Shown here: positions 23,073-32,188 of the stretch, one piece after another
How positions within the stretch are numbered: position 1 is the first letter of the stretch
Layout: each line of letters opens with the position of its first letter
Assembly (NCBI GenBank): GCA_045546175.1
Contig: JAZQCI010000001.1
Coordinates: forward strand, 1-64,000
Source: CAG-791 sp045546175
Lineage (GTDB): Bacteria > Bacillota > Clostridia > Lachnospirales > Lachnospiraceae
Direction: 5' to 3'
Length of the DNA: 64,000 nt
Notes under the pieces: model-generated
Database searches by the model: none
What the model was told of the DNA's origin: nothing
The model's input: the letters and a program-made list of their open reading frames with translations, nothing else
Made by a program: the position numbers and the translations under genes

Positions 23073-24842
23073 GTGGAAAAGTTTTTGAACCTTATTTCCG
23101 GCGAGATGGCAAACGCCTTCGAAAAGGCCGGATATGACCGCGAACTGGGCAAGGTCACTGTCTCAAACCGCCCTGACCTCTGTGAATATCAGTGCAACGG
23201 CGCTATGGCCGGAGCCAAGAGATACCACAAGGCCCCGATCATGATCGCAAACGACGTGGCAGCCGGACTCGGAGATTCCAAGGTCTTCTCGAGCGTGGAG
23301 GCAGTTAAGCCCGGATTTCTCAACCTTCGGATCCGCGAGGAGTTCCTCTCGGAGTATATCACTTCCATGAGAGGAGAAGAAAAATTCGGCCTTGAGGCCC
23401 CCGAAAAGCCCGCCTCCATCATTCTCGACTACGGCGGACCCAATGTGGCAAAGCCCCTTCATGTCGGGCATCTGCGCAGCGCCGTGATCGGAGAAGCGGT
23501 CAAGAGGATCGCCAGATACCACGGTGAGAAGGTCATCGGAGACATTCACCTGGGAGACTGGGGACTGCAGATGGGCCTGGTCATCACGGAAGTTTCCAAG
23601 AGACAGCCGGACCTTTGCTATTTTGACCCCTCCTTTGAAGGCGAGTATCCCGAAGAGGCGCCGTTCACGGTAGCTGAGCTCGAGGAGATCTATCCCACAG
23701 CCAGCAAGAAGTCCAAGGAAGATCCCGAATACTACGCGGAGGCCATGGCCAACACGCACCGCCTGCAGGAGGGCGAGCGCGGACTTCGCGCCCTGTGGAA
23801 CAAGATCATCGAGGTCTCTGTGGCCGACATGAAGAAGAACTACGCCAACCTGGATGTGGATTTCGACCTCTGGTGGGGCGAGTCCACGGTGCACGAGGCG
23901 ATTCCCGCCATGGTGGCGGATATGAAGGAAAAAGGATTCGCCTATGAGTCCAAGGGCGCCCTGGTCGTAGACGTCGCCCAGGAGTCCGACGCCAAGGAGA
24001 TCCCTCCCTGCATTATCTTAAAGTCCGACGGGGCGGCGCTCTACACGACCACGGACCTCGCGACCATCAGCGAGAGGGAGAGACTGTATCACCCCGACCA
24101 GATCGTCTATATCACGGATAAGCGCCAGGAACTGCACTTCCAGCAGGTATTCCGCACAGCCAGAAAGTGCGGCCTGGTCCCGGAGACCACACAGCTTCGC
24201 CATATCGGCTTCGGCACGATGAACGGCAGGGACGGCAAACCCTTCAAGACCAGGGACGGCGGCGTCATGAAGCTCTCCGACCTGATCCGCGATATCAACA
24301 AAGAGATGCGGGGCAAAATAGCGTCCAACCCTGAGATCGGCCCTGAAGAGGCGGAGAAGACTGCCCGGCAGGTGGCTCTGGCCGCCCTCAAATACGGCGA
24401 TCTGTCCAACCAGGCTTCCAAGGACTATATCTTCGATATCGAGAGATTTACCTCCTTCGAAGGCGATACCGGTCCTTACATCCTCTACACGATCGTTCGA
24501 ATCAAGTCGATCCTGGCCAAGTACACTGCGGCGGACGGAAAGGACGTGAAAGACTGCGTGATCGGACCCCCGCAGAGCAAAGCCGAGAAGGACCTGATGA
24601 CGGATATCGCCGGCTTTAACGCCATGATGGACAGCGCCTACCAGGAGATCGCTCCGCACAGGATCTGCGCTTACATCTATCAGCTCTCCAACGACTTTAA
24701 CAGCTTCTATCACTCCACGAAGATTCTCTCGGAAGAGGACGCGGCGAAAAAAGAGAGCTGGATTGCTCTGCTGTCTCTGACTCTGGGAGTGCTCGAAGCC
24801 TGTATCGATGTGCTGGGATTCTCGGCTCCCGAGAGGATGTAA
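23073..24842 (+). CDS. argS: Arginyl-tRNA synthetase
   Basis: Charges tRNA-Arg with arginine. The class I signature appears as HVGHLRSAVIG near residue 133, with an N-terminal Add-1-like domain before it and a DALR anticodon-binding domain at the C-terminus (ICAYIYQLSNDFNSFYHSTK). No classic KMSKS is present; the VMKLSDL segment lies at that place, common in ArgRS. The GTG at 23073 follows AAGGAG and gives 589 residues, a normal length. Confidence 0.95.
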   Translation: MEKFLNLISGEMANAFEKAGYDRELGKVTVSNRPDLCEYQCNGAMAGAKRYHKAPIMIANDVAAGLGDSKVFSSVEAVKPGFLNLRIREEFLSEYITSMRGEEKFGLEAPEKPASIILDYGGPNVAKPLHVGHLRSAVIGEAVKRIARYHGEKVIGDIHLGDWGLQMGLVITEVSKRQPDLCYFDPSFEGEYPEEAPFTVAELEEIYPTASKKSKEDPEYYAEAMANTHRLQEGERGLRALWNKIIEVSVADMKKNYANLDVDFDLWWGESTVHEAIPAMVADMKEKGFAYESKGALVVDVAQESDAKEIPPCIILKSDGAALYTTTDLATISERERLYHPDQIVYITDKRQELHFQQVFRTARKCGLVPETTQLRHIGFGTMNGRDGKPFKTRDGGVMKLSDLIRDINKEMRGKIASNPEIGPEEAEKTARQVALAALKYGDLSNQASKDYIFDIERFTSFEGDTGPYILYTIVRIKSILAKYTAADGKDVKDCVIGPPQSKAEKDLMTDIAGFNAMMDSAYQEIAPHRICAYIYQLSNDFNSFYHSTKILSEEDAAKKESWIALLSLTLGVLEACIDVLGFSAPERM

Positions 24843-24890
24843 TTAACACTTTAATACAGTAGTGAATTTGCGTGAAAAAGTATTCCTCGA

Positions 24891-24919
24891 TTTACATAGA
24901 TGGCAAAAAGTGCTATGTT
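24891..24919 (+). promoter_or_regulatory. Promoter of the CobO-like gene
   Basis: TTTACA (24891-24896) and TATGTT (24914-24919) with a 17-base spacer. It supports translation starting at 24968 and not at the earlier in-frame GTG at 24872. Confidence 0.5.
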
Positions 24920-24967
24920 GAAAGGGATATATTTGTTATTGTGAATGGAAACGAATGGGGTTTCGTA

Positions 24968-25462
24968 ATGGCTTCTGGAAAAGTTATGATATTTATGGGG
25001 GACGGATACGGGAAATCCGCCGCTGCGTTCGGGGTCGCCATGAAGCGCGCGTCGGAAGATGACCGCGTCGTCATTATTCAGTTCCTGAAAGGTAAAGGGA
25101 TCACAGACAGCCAGTTCACCAAAAGGCTGGAGCCCGAGATCAAGATCTTCCGCTTTGAAAAATCGGAGATCGATTACAATGAGCGGACTCCGGAAGAGCA
25201 GGAGGAGGCGGCTGTAAACATCAGAAACGGCCTCAATTTCGCGAGAAAAGTACTCGCGACCGGGGAGTGCAATCTTCTGATTCTGGATGAAGTGCTTGAG
25301 GTTGTGAACAAGGACATCATCTCGGTCGAGGATCTCAAGGAACTGGTGGAATCAAGTATCGATACGGATATAATCATCACAGGGAGCGAAATGAATGTGG
25401 AAGTCTGCAAGTTTGCCGACAAGATCTCCGAGATCGGCAACATGCAGTTCAAGAATTTCTGA
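24968..25462 (+). CDS. CobO-like ATP:corrinoid adenosyltransferase family protein
   Basis: At 164 residues from the ATG at 24968, this is a P-loop protein of the CobA/CobO/BtuR family, which transfers the adenosyl group of ATP to cobalt in corrinoids. The P-loop reads GDGYGKSAAAFG, where many family members have GKGKTTAA, so it is a slightly unusual form. A LLILDEVLEV Walker-B-type strand and a late IITGSE segment match the family. No other cobalamin gene is nearby. Corrinoid adenosylation is probable but substrate is not certain. It may be cotranscribed with dapA, 36 bases downstream. Confidence 0.75.
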   Translation: MASGKVMIFMGDGYGKSAAAFGVAMKRASEDDRVVIIQFLKGKGITDSQFTKRLEPEIKIFRFEKSEIDYNERTPEEQEEAAVNIRNGLNFARKVLATGECNLLILDEVLEVVNKDIISVEDLKELVESSIDTDIIITGSEMNVEVCKFADKISEIGNMQFKNF

Positions 25463-25498
25463 CCGGGCCCTGGCTCTGACAGTACGATGGAGGTTAAA

Positions 25499-26389
25499 AT
25501 GGCAGTTTTTAAAGGTTCTGCGGTGGCAATTGTAACGCCTTTCAAGGAGGCGGATGAGTCGGTCAATTATGAAGCTTTTGCCGACATTATCGACTACCAG
25601 ATCGACAACGGGACAGATGCGATCGTCGTGTGCGGCTCCACGGGAGAAGCGGCGACTATGACCGAGCAGGAGCATCTCGACGTCTGCAAGTTCTGCATCG
25701 AGCGTGTAAAAGGAAGAGTACCGGTCATAGCCGGAACGGGTTCCAACAGAACGCAGACAGCAATCGATCTCTCCAGGGAAGTGGCAAGTTACGGAGCGGA
25801 CGGACTTCTCCTGATCTCTCCCTACTACAACAAGGGTACACAGGAAGGTGTCTACAAGCACTTCAAGATGGTCGCGGACGAGGTAAACGGAACTCCCGTC
25901 ATCCTCTACAATGTGCCCAGCCGCACCGGCGGAAACGTTCTCCCCCAGACAGTCGCCAGACTCGTCAAGGATGTCCCCAATATCGTGGGTATCAAAGAGG
26001 CGAGCGGTGATATCAGCCAGATCGTCAAGCTGATGTCCCTGTGCGACGGCAATATCGAGCTCTATTCCGGAAACGACGACCAGGTCGTTCCGCTACTGTC
26101 CATGGGCGGAATCGGCGTGATCTCCGTAGTGGCCAACGTAGCTCCCAAAGCCATGCACGATCTTTGTCAGAAGTTCTTTGACGGTGATGTCAAGGGAGCC
26201 GCGAGGATCCAGATGGATCTTGAAGAACTGTTCGAAGCGCTTTTCTGCGAGGTCAACCCGATCCCCGTCAAAAAAGCGGTGGACCTTCTCGGACAGAACG
26301 CAGGCCCCCTGCGCATGCCTCTGACGGAGATGACTCCCGCAAATACCGAGAGACTTCGCAAGGCTATGCAGAATTACGGCCTCATCTGA
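25499..26389 (+). CDS. dapA: 4-hydroxy-tetrahydrodipicolinate synthase
   Basis: Condenses pyruvate with aspartate semialdehyde, the first committed step of lysine and diaminopimelate synthesis. The 296 residues show the TIM-barrel signature GSTGEAATMT, the Tyr of LLISPYYNKG and the Schiff-base Lys in GIKEASGD. The ATG at 25499 follows GGAGG; an ATG 12 bases upstream overlaps that site and is less likely. dapB follows 19 bases later. Confidence 0.95.
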   Translation: MAVFKGSAVAIVTPFKEADESVNYEAFADIIDYQIDNGTDAIVVCGSTGEAATMTEQEHLDVCKFCIERVKGRVPVIAGTGSNRTQTAIDLSREVASYGADGLLLISPYYNKGTQEGVYKHFKMVADEVNGTPVILYNVPSRTGGNVLPQTVARLVKDVPNIVGIKEASGDISQIVKLMSLCDGNIELYSGNDDQVVPLLSMGGIGVISVVANVAPKAMHDLCQKFFDGDVKGAARIQMDLEELFEALFCEVNPIPVKKAVDLLGQNAGPLRMPLTEMTPANTERLRKAMQNYGLI

Positions 26390-26408
26390 AGAAAGGGGAC
26401 TACAGGGT

Positions 26409-27161
26409 ATGATCAAAACAATTCTTCACGGCTGCAGCGGCCGCATGGGGCATATCATTACTGAGATCTGTGAGAAAGACGAGAACATTGAGATCGTCGC
26501 CGGCGTAGACGCCTTCGGAAGCGCATACGCGGGCTATCCGGTATTCCGCACGCTTGACGAGTGCCCGGAAGCGGACGTCATCATCGATTTTTCAAATTCG
26601 ACCGCCATCGACGGACTTCTCGAGTACAGCGTCCGCAAAAATGTTCCTGCCGTTGTCTGCACAACGGGACTTTCCGAGGAGCAGATGAGTGCCCTCAATA
26701 AAGCCTCTGAAAAGACGGCTATTCTCAAGTCCGCCAACATGTCCGTGGGCATCAACCTTCTCGAGGCCCTGATCGCCGAAGCGGCGCCCAAGCTGGCGGC
26801 GGCCGGATTTGATGTCGAGATCGTTGAAAAGCACCACAACCAGAAGGTCGACGCTCCCAGCGGAACGGCTCTGGCTCTGGCGGACGCAGCAAATGCGGCG
26901 CTCGGCGGTGAGTATGAATATGTCTATGACCGCACGGTCCGCAGGATGAAGAGACCTGTAAAGGAGATCGGGATCAGCGCTGTGCGCGGAGGCTCCATCG
27001 TGGGCGACCACGACGTGATCTTCGCCGGACAGGACGAAGTGATCACTTTCTCTCACAGGGCATACAGCCGCGCCGTATTCGGAAAAGGCGCCGTCGAGGC
27101 CGCCAAATTCCTCGCCGGCAAAGAATCCGGTTTCTACACTATGAGCGACGTGCTCAAATAA
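26409..27161 (+). CDS. dapB: 4-hydroxy-tetrahydrodipicolinate reductase
   Basis: Reduces the DapA product with NAD(P)H. The 250-residue enzyme has the N-terminal Rossmann motif HGCSGRMGHII, the VEKHHNQKVDAPSGTAL segment with the catalytic His and Lys, and a C-terminal SFSHRAYSR-type region (TFSHRAYSRAVF). It lies directly behind dapA, forming a two-gene operon for the meso-diaminopimelate and lysine pathway. Confidence 0.95.
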   Translation: MIKTILHGCSGRMGHIITEICEKDENIEIVAGVDAFGSAYAGYPVFRTLDECPEADVIIDFSNSTAIDGLLEYSVRKNVPAVVCTTGLSEEQMSALNKASEKTAILKSANMSVGINLLEALIAEAAPKLAAAGFDVEIVEKHHNQKVDAPSGTALALADAANAALGGEYEYVYDRTVRRMKRPVKEIGISAVRGGSIVGDHDVIFAGQDEVITFSHRAYSRAVFGKGAVEAAKFLAGKESGFYTMSDVLK

Positions 27162-27200
27162 AAGAGCAGTACCCTTTTTTCATGAATGGGAAGAGCAGCT

Positions 27201-28004
27201 ATGCGGATCAGACCGTGCATCGATATCCATAACGGACGGGTCAAACAGATCGTGGGATCGTCGCTCCGGGACCGGGAGGACCGGCAGGAGGGGACCGCGC
27301 AGGAAAACTTTGTCTCTGACGCTAAGGCGTCTTATTATGCGCAAATCTACAGGGAGATGGGGCTTAAAGGAGGACATATCATCCTTCTCAATTCCGTAAA
27401 GGAAGAGGCCTATCAGGAGGATCTGGCGCAGGCCAAAGGGGCTTTGCGCGCTTTTCCCGGCGGAATGCAGATCGGCGGAGGGATCACGCCGGATACGGCC
27501 GGATCCTTTATAGACGCCGGCGCTTCCCATGTGATCGTGACTTCCTTTGTGTTCCGGGACGGGAAGCTTGACCCGGACGCCCTTAAGGCAATGACCAGGT
27601 GCGTAGGCAGGGAAAGGCTTGTGCTTGACCTGAGCTGCCGCAGGACTTCGGACGGCAAGTACAAAGTGGTCACGGACCGCTGGCAGAAGTTTACGGATCT
27701 TGAGATCGGAGAGGAGTGCCTCGATCAGCTTTCTCAGCACTGCGATGAATTACTGATCCACGCGGCGGATGTGGAAGGAAAGCGCTCCGGGATCGAAGAG
27801 GATCTCGTGGATCTTCTCGGGAGCTGGCAGAAAAAGTCCGGATTTCCCGTAACTTACGCGGGTGGCGTTCACTTGCTATCCGATCTGCACAGGATCGGAA
27901 GCCTGTCCGGCGGCGCGATGGATGTGACGGTGGGAAGCGCGCTTTCCCTCTTCGGAGGGGATCTTGCTCTGGAGGAGCTTGTAAAAGAAGCCCAAAGAGT
28001 GTAA
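27201..28004 (+). CDS. hisA: HisA-type phosphoribosyl isomerase, eukaryote-like form
   Basis: This 267-residue barrel isomerises ProFAR in histidine synthesis. The N-terminus MRIRPCIDIHNGRVKQIVGS, with the catalytic Asp, is the form found in yeast HIS6 and some Clostridia, not the standard bacterial VIPAIDL. Further features are MQIGGGIT and YAGGVHLLSDL, with DVTVGSALS as the final phosphate-binding loop. The gene is outside any his operon and sits behind dapB, and a minus-strand csp lies downstream. Its ribosome site (GGAAGAG) is moderate. Confidence 0.85.
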   Translation: MRIRPCIDIHNGRVKQIVGSSLRDREDRQEGTAQENFVSDAKASYYAQIYREMGLKGGHIILLNSVKEEAYQEDLAQAKGALRAFPGGMQIGGGITPDTAGSFIDAGASHVIVTSFVFRDGKLDPDALKAMTRCVGRERLVLDLSCRRTSDGKYKVVTDRWQKFTDLEIGEECLDQLSQHCDELLIHAADVEGKRSGIEEDLVDLLGSWQKKSGFPVTYAGGVHLLSDLHRIGSLSGGAMDVTVGSALSLFGGDLALEELVKEAQRV

Positions 28005-28031
28005 ATGTAAAGCGAAAAGAGTAAAAGCAAA

Positions 28032-28077
28032 AAATCTGCATGCCCGGGTATTTTTTTACCTGTAAGCATGCAGATTT
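28032..28077 (+). terminator. Hairpin after hisA
   Basis: Arms AAATCTGCATGC and GCATGCAGATTT (28032-28043 and 28066-28077) form a perfect 12-bp stem with a 22-nt T-rich loop. It could act in both directions, ending hisA and the convergent csp. Confidence 0.5.
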
Positions 28078-28090
28078 ATTAATATCAGAT

Positions 28091-28203
28091 AACACAGGGG
28101 GGATGTTCCCCGCTGAGTTATTCGATGCACACGCGTGCGGAAAGGAAGATGCTGCCAAAGGGCAGCCCGCACGCGGCGCTGCGGCTCGCTCTGCGAGCCT
28201 TGA
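28091..28203. repeat. Structured intergenic repeat, copy 1
   Basis: A leading hairpin (28091-28119, arms AACACAG and CTGAGTT with CCCC/GGGG) is followed by the core starting atgcacacgcgtgcgg. The core holds a GCTGCC/GGCAGC hairpin enclosed by CGCGTGCGG/CCGCACGCG arms, then a GGCTCGC/GCGAGCC hairpin. It lies between the convergent hisA and csp genes. Matching copies occur at 32.1, 42.2-42.4 and 53.3 kb. Confidence 0.85.
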
Positions 28204-28215
28204 ATCTATCCTGAA

Positions 28216-28416
28216 TTAAAGTTTTGTCACATTGACAGCCTGGGGACCTTTCTCACCCTGAACGATATCGAACTCTACTTCCTGGCCTTCCTCAAGAGAC
28301 TTGAAACCTTCGCCGTTGATTCCTGTATAATGTACGAATACGTCGTTTCCCTCTGAATCACTGATGAATCCAAAACCGCGCTGGTTGTTGAATCTTCTGA
28401 CTATACCCTTGCTCAT
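28216..28416 (-). CDS. Cold-shock domain protein
   Basis: A 66-residue single cold-shock domain. It shows RNP1 (RGFGFI) and RNP2 (VFVHY), the nucleic-acid-binding faces of the five-stranded barrel. The start at 28416 has a GGAGG site and gives the normal length. The long region upstream may carry a leader with cold-responsive structure, as in the family, but I cannot show that. Acts as an RNA chaperone. Confidence 0.93.
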   Translation of the reverse strand: MSKGIVRRFNNQRGFGFISDSEGNDVFVHYTGINGEGFKSLEEGQEVEFDIVQGEKGPQAVNVTKL

Positions 28417-28591
28417 GTTGTTACCTCCGAATAATTGTGTGTAGTAGCTGTGCACCAATGTTTGTGAAAAATAAAACAATTTGTGCAACATTATCAAAAT
28501 ATCACAGTAATACATAAAAGTAAAGTGTAAAAACTAATAAACGAAATCTCGCGAACAGATGTTACAGACCTTCAATTACCGGTGCAAAGGC

Positions 28592-28620
28592 TTTACTTCA
28601 GAACTTTACAATGCTAAAAT
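28592..28620 (+). promoter_or_regulatory. Promoter of the TrpR-like gene
   Basis: TTTACT (28592-28597) and TAAAAT (28615-28620) with a 17-base spacer, about 48 bases before the ATG. Confidence 0.55.
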
Positions 28621-28667
28621 ATTGATACTGGTTATTATTACTGGAAAACAGAGAACGGGGTAAAGGA

Positions 28668-29006
28668 ATGAACAAAAAGTTAAGAACAGAAGCTGTCGAC
28701 ATGCTCTTTGAGGCTATATTGACACTTGAGAATAAAGAAGAGTGCTACAGTTTCTTCGAGGACCTGTGCACCGTCAATGAGCTCTTGTCGCTCTCCCAGA
28801 GGTTCGAGGTGGCGACAATGCTCCGCAAGCATGACACCTATCTGAAGATCGCCGAGAAGACCGGTGCATCTACGGCAACGATCAGCCGTGTCAACCGCTC
28901 CCTGAACTACGGGGACGACGGTTACGCGCTTGTCTTCGCGCGCATGAACAGCATGAAAGGGTTTATTGAGTCCGAGGCAAAGGCGGAAGGTGAATCCGAG
29001 GATTGA
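28668..29006 (+). CDS. YerC/YecD-family TrpR-like regulator
   Basis: The 112-residue protein is all helical and has the TrpR-like DNA-binding segment (LSLSQRFEVATMLRKHDTYL; IAEKTGASTATISRVNRSL). The family is common in Firmicutes. A tryptophan-binding role has not been established for YerC members, so the ligand is unknown. It has a good ribosome site (AAAGGAA) and its own promoter. Its target genes cannot be deduced from the neighbours (yfhO and a PheB-like gene). Confidence 0.85.
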   Translation: MNKKLRTEAVDMLFEAILTLENKEECYSFFEDLCTVNELLSLSQRFEVATMLRKHDTYLKIAEKTGASTATISRVNRSLNYGDDGYALVFARMNSMKGFIESEAKAEGESED

Positions 29007-29073
29007 ACGGACTCGAAGATTGATTTTCACAATGCGGCAGTCGGACAGAAGACACCAACTTGAGGACAGTATT

Positions 29074-31449
29074 TTGATTAAGAAACGATCTGGCATTTTT
29101 CAGTACATAATGTTGTTTGTGGGAGGAGCGCTGCTTTATCTGGCAGCGGTCCTTCCCTTTTTGATTTATCACGGGGGCATTTTCTTTTATTACGGGGACT
29201 ATAATGTCCAGCAGGTGCCTTTTTACATCCTGGCCCACAGGGCGGTGAGAAGCGGCCGGTTTTTCTGGAATCCCTATATCGACCTGGGCAGCAGCATGGG
29301 AGGGAGCATGTCCTTCTATCTGTGGGGGAGCCCTTTTTTCTGGCTGACAATTCCTTTTGAGGAGCGCCTTGTCCCTTATCTGCTTCCTTTTGTGATGTCC
29401 CTGCGCTACGGCACGGCGGTTGTCACTTCTTATGCGTGGATCCGAAGGCAGGTGCGCAGCGACTTATGGGCCGCGGTCGGAAGCTTTCTCTACGCGTTCT
29501 CCGGTTTTCAGGCATGCAACATCGTGTTCCAGCATTTCCACGACGCGACGGCTTTTTTCCCGCTGTACCTTCTGTCTTTTGACAGGGCAGTGCAGAAGCA
29601 CAGGACGACCGAGTTTACGCTGATGACGGCCCTTATGTCCGTCATCAACTACTATTTCTTTTTCGGTCAGGTCGTTTTCATCCTCATCTACTACGTCATC
29701 CGGTATTGTCCCTCCAGGGAACCGGGCAAAATAGCGAATGAGGTCGTACACCTTCTCTTGAGCGGCACGGTGGGACTTCTTCTCGCCTCGTTCTTCCTGG
29801 TGCAGTCCGTGTCCGGCATCTCCGGGAACAGCCGGCTGGACGACTATATCAACGGATACGGCATATTTGCCTATGAAGAGGGTAAGACGCCGCTTGCGAT
29901 TATAAAGGCGCTCTTTATGGTGCCCGATATCATTGCCAAGCCGACTCTCTTTTCGGGAGAACAGGTCAAGAACGGCTCCCTCGCCGTATACCTTCCCTGC
30001 TTTTCCATGGCCGGCGTGATCGCGTATTTCAGGATCTTCGGAAAATCCTGGAAAAAGCGCATGATGATCGTGTGCGGCGTGATCGCTTTTGTTCCTCTGC
30101 TTAACTCTGTCTTCAGCGCGTTTAACGCCAGCTATTACGCGAGATGGTTTTACATGCCGATCCTGATCATGGCCGCCATGACGGCCAGAGTTCTGGAGAC
30201 TGATAAAAAAGAACAGCTAAGGAGCGCCGCGCTGATCACCGCCGCGATCACTGCCGCACTGATCCTGTCCGCGTTTGTCCCTACGCTCCAGAAGGGAAAG
30301 CTCCGGTGGCTCTCAATCTGCGACAATATGGACCTTCTCATCATCGAGATGGTCGCTACGGCGCTGCAGCTCCTGATCCTGATGCTCCTTATGACGGTGC
30401 TCACGGGAGTCCCGTTCCTGTATAAGCGCAAAAAGGCGATCTATCTGGTCTGCACGATCCTCTGCTGCCTTATAACCAATGTCGCCGTCCTCTACAACGG
30501 AAACTCCCTGATCGCCAGGACCGGCGGCGTAAAGTGGAAAAAGCAGATGCTTGAGACCCGGCCGCAGCTGCGGGATACTTCGACTTTCTTCCGGGTCGAG
30601 ACCGACGGCACTTCCACTAACTACGAGATGGTGTGGGGCTATCCCACGATCCACTGCTTCGAGAGCACGGTAAATCCTTCTATATTTACCTTCTACAGAA
30701 AGATCGGCATGATCAGGACCGTGGAGTCGACGCTCCCGGTCGACAGGGTCGGAGCGAGGGCGCTTCTGTCGACCCGCTATTACATTGAGAACTCCCTGGT
30801 AAAACCCGCGGAGACCATCGAAGAGAAGGGCGGACTGGTCGGATACGAGCAGGGAGACGCCAATAACGGCTACCGGATTTTTGAGAACAGCAATTATATC
30901 CCCATGGGATTCACCTTCGACAGCTATATCAGGGACGATGATTACAGCTCGATGAAGAAAGGGGAGATGACGGACAGGCTCCTTGTCAAGGACATCATCC
31001 TGACGGAAAAGCAGTGCGCAAAGTACGGCAAATACATGCAGGAAGATGAGCACGCCGGCGAAGAAGTCCTCAGCGATGAGGATTTCGCAAGACACTGCAG
31101 AAACAGGGCGGCCTCTGCCTGCAGCGAATTTGAGTTCACGACCAGCGGGTTTAAGGCCGCAACTGATAACGAAGAGGACAATCTGGTATTCTTCTCGGTG
31201 CCTTATGACCCCGGCTTTTCGGCCACCGTGGACGGAGAAGCAGCCGTGATCGAGAAGGTGGACGGGGGACTGATGGCGATCCTTGTACCCGCCGGGAAAC
31301 ATTCCATTGTGTTCACCTATTATCCCGCGGGCTTGAACTACTGCCTGGTCCTGTCGGCTCTGACCGCAGCCTTTGTCCTGGTCAAAATAGTACTCGAAAA
31401 TGTCCACGCCAGAAAAACAAATGTCCTTGCAACAAAGAAAAAAGCGTGA
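29074..31449 (+). CDS. YfhO-family polytopic membrane protein
   Basis: This protein has about 791 residues with some 12 to 14 predicted membrane segments and a large C-terminal extracellular part. The early segment YGDYNVQQVPFYILAHRAVR and the following GSSMGGSMSFYLWGSPFFWL are typical of the YfhO family, GT-C-like proteins linked to sugar transfer to wall polymers in Bacillus. The substrate here is unknown. I prefer the TTG at 29074, which has GAGGA seven bases upstream, over an ATG at 29032 without a ribosome site. Confidence 0.8.
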   Translation: MIKKRSGIFQYIMLFVGGALLYLAAVLPFLIYHGGIFFYYGDYNVQQVPFYILAHRAVRSGRFFWNPYIDLGSSMGGSMSFYLWGSPFFWLTIPFEERLVPYLLPFVMSLRYGTAVVTSYAWIRRQVRSDLWAAVGSFLYAFSGFQACNIVFQHFHDATAFFPLYLLSFDRAVQKHRTTEFTLMTALMSVINYYFFFGQVVFILIYYVIRYCPSREPGKIANEVVHLLLSGTVGLLLASFFLVQSVSGISGNSRLDDYINGYGIFAYEEGKTPLAIIKALFMVPDIIAKPTLFSGEQVKNGSLAVYLPCFSMAGVIAYFRIFGKSWKKRMMIVCGVIAFVPLLNSVFSAFNASYYARWFYMPILIMAAMTARVLETDKKEQLRSAALITAAITAALILSAFVPTLQKGKLRWLSICDNMDLLIIEMVATALQLLILMLLMTVLTGVPFLYKRKKAIYLVCTILCCLITNVAVLYNGNSLIARTGGVKWKKQMLETRPQLRDTSTFFRVETDGTSTNYEMVWGYPTIHCFESTVNPSIFTFYRKIGMIRTVESTLPVDRVGARALLSTRYYIENSLVKPAETIEEKGGLVGYEQGDANNGYRIFENSNYIPMGFTFDSYIRDDDYSSMKKGEMTDRLLVKDIILTEKQCAKYGKYMQEDEHAGEEVLSDEDFARHCRNRAASACSEFEFTTSGFKAATDNEEDNLVFFSVPYDPGFSATVDGEAAVIEKVDGGLMAILVPAGKHSIVFTYYPAGLNYCLVLSALTAAFVLVKIVLENVHARKTNVLATKKKA

Positions 31450-31500
31450 TAGTATAATCTTCGTCGGTTTACATTACGTTTTTTTGTTAAGGAGCGGACT

Positions 31501-31950
31501 TTGAGCGAGAACACTGAGTTTTACATTGTGCGTGCAAGAGCTTTACCGGAAGTGCTCAGAGGCGTAGCCAAGGCCAATCAGCTTCTGGCCTCCGGAAAAG
31601 TGAGGACTGTCAATGAAGCGGCTGAGCTGGCCGGGATCAGTCGGAGTTCCTACTATAAATTTAAGGACGATATTGAGGAATTCCATGACAGCATGTCCGG
31701 GATGAATATCACGATCTTCTGTGAGATCAACGATGAGACAGGGATCCTGGCAAACCTTCTGGGAGTCATAGCCGGCTGCAGGGCCAACATACTGACAATC
31801 CACCAGAGTATTCCCATAAACGGCGTGGCAGACCTCAGTATCAGCCTTCAGATCAGGGACAACACGGAGGACATCAGCGAGATGATCCGCAAGATCGAGG
31901 CACTGGGCGGCGTCAGGAAGATCCGGATCATGGGAAGGGACAAGGCCTAA
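31501..31950 (+). CDS. ACT-domain protein, PheB-like
   Basis: The 149-residue protein has an N-terminal helix-turn-helix-like region (VRTVNEAAELAGISRSSYYK) and a C-terminal ACT domain (about residues 70-145, NITIFCEINDETGILANLLG). Members called PheB lie beside hom or pheA genes and are thought to regulate amino acid synthesis. hom follows here, so sensing of a threonine or aspartate family product is plausible. The TTG start has AAGGAG seven bases upstream. Confidence 0.8.
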   Translation: MSENTEFYIVRARALPEVLRGVAKANQLLASGKVRTVNEAAELAGISRSSYYKFKDDIEEFHDSMSGMNITIFCEINDETGILANLLGVIAGCRANILTIHQSIPINGVADLSISLQIRDNTEDISEMIRKIEALGGVRKIRIMGRDKA

Positions 31951-31983
31951 AAGTTCAGGCCGGTACCTCTTCGAGGTGATTAT

Positions 31984-32155
31984 TAACTCAGGTGGGAAGT
32001 CTCCCGCCTCTACAGGCGGTGAGTTTGAAGCAAACCTTACTCAGTGGCGGGAGACAATCCCCCACTGAGTCAATTGATGCACACGCGTGCGGAGAGGAAG
32101 ATGCTGCCAAAGGGCAGCCCGCACGCGGCGCAACGGCTCGCTCTGCGAGCCTTGA
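31984..32155. repeat. Structured intergenic repeat, copy 2, with extra upstream hairpins
   Basis: The core (32077-32155) matches copy 1 closely. A leading hairpin (arms ACTCAGTGG at 32039-32047 and CCACTGAGT at 32062-32070) precedes it. A further block (31984-32030) contains ACTCAGG, a GGGA/TCCC pair and a GCC/GGC hairpin and is not part of the other copies. It lies between the ACT gene and hom. Confidence 0.8.
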
Positions 32156-32188
32156 ATTACAAACCAACTTTATAAGGAGATTTTAGTT

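Noticed and set aside
24872..24967. N-terminal extension of the CobO-like protein from the GTG at 24872
   Set aside because: A good promoter lies inside this stretch, and the family normally starts close to the P-loop.
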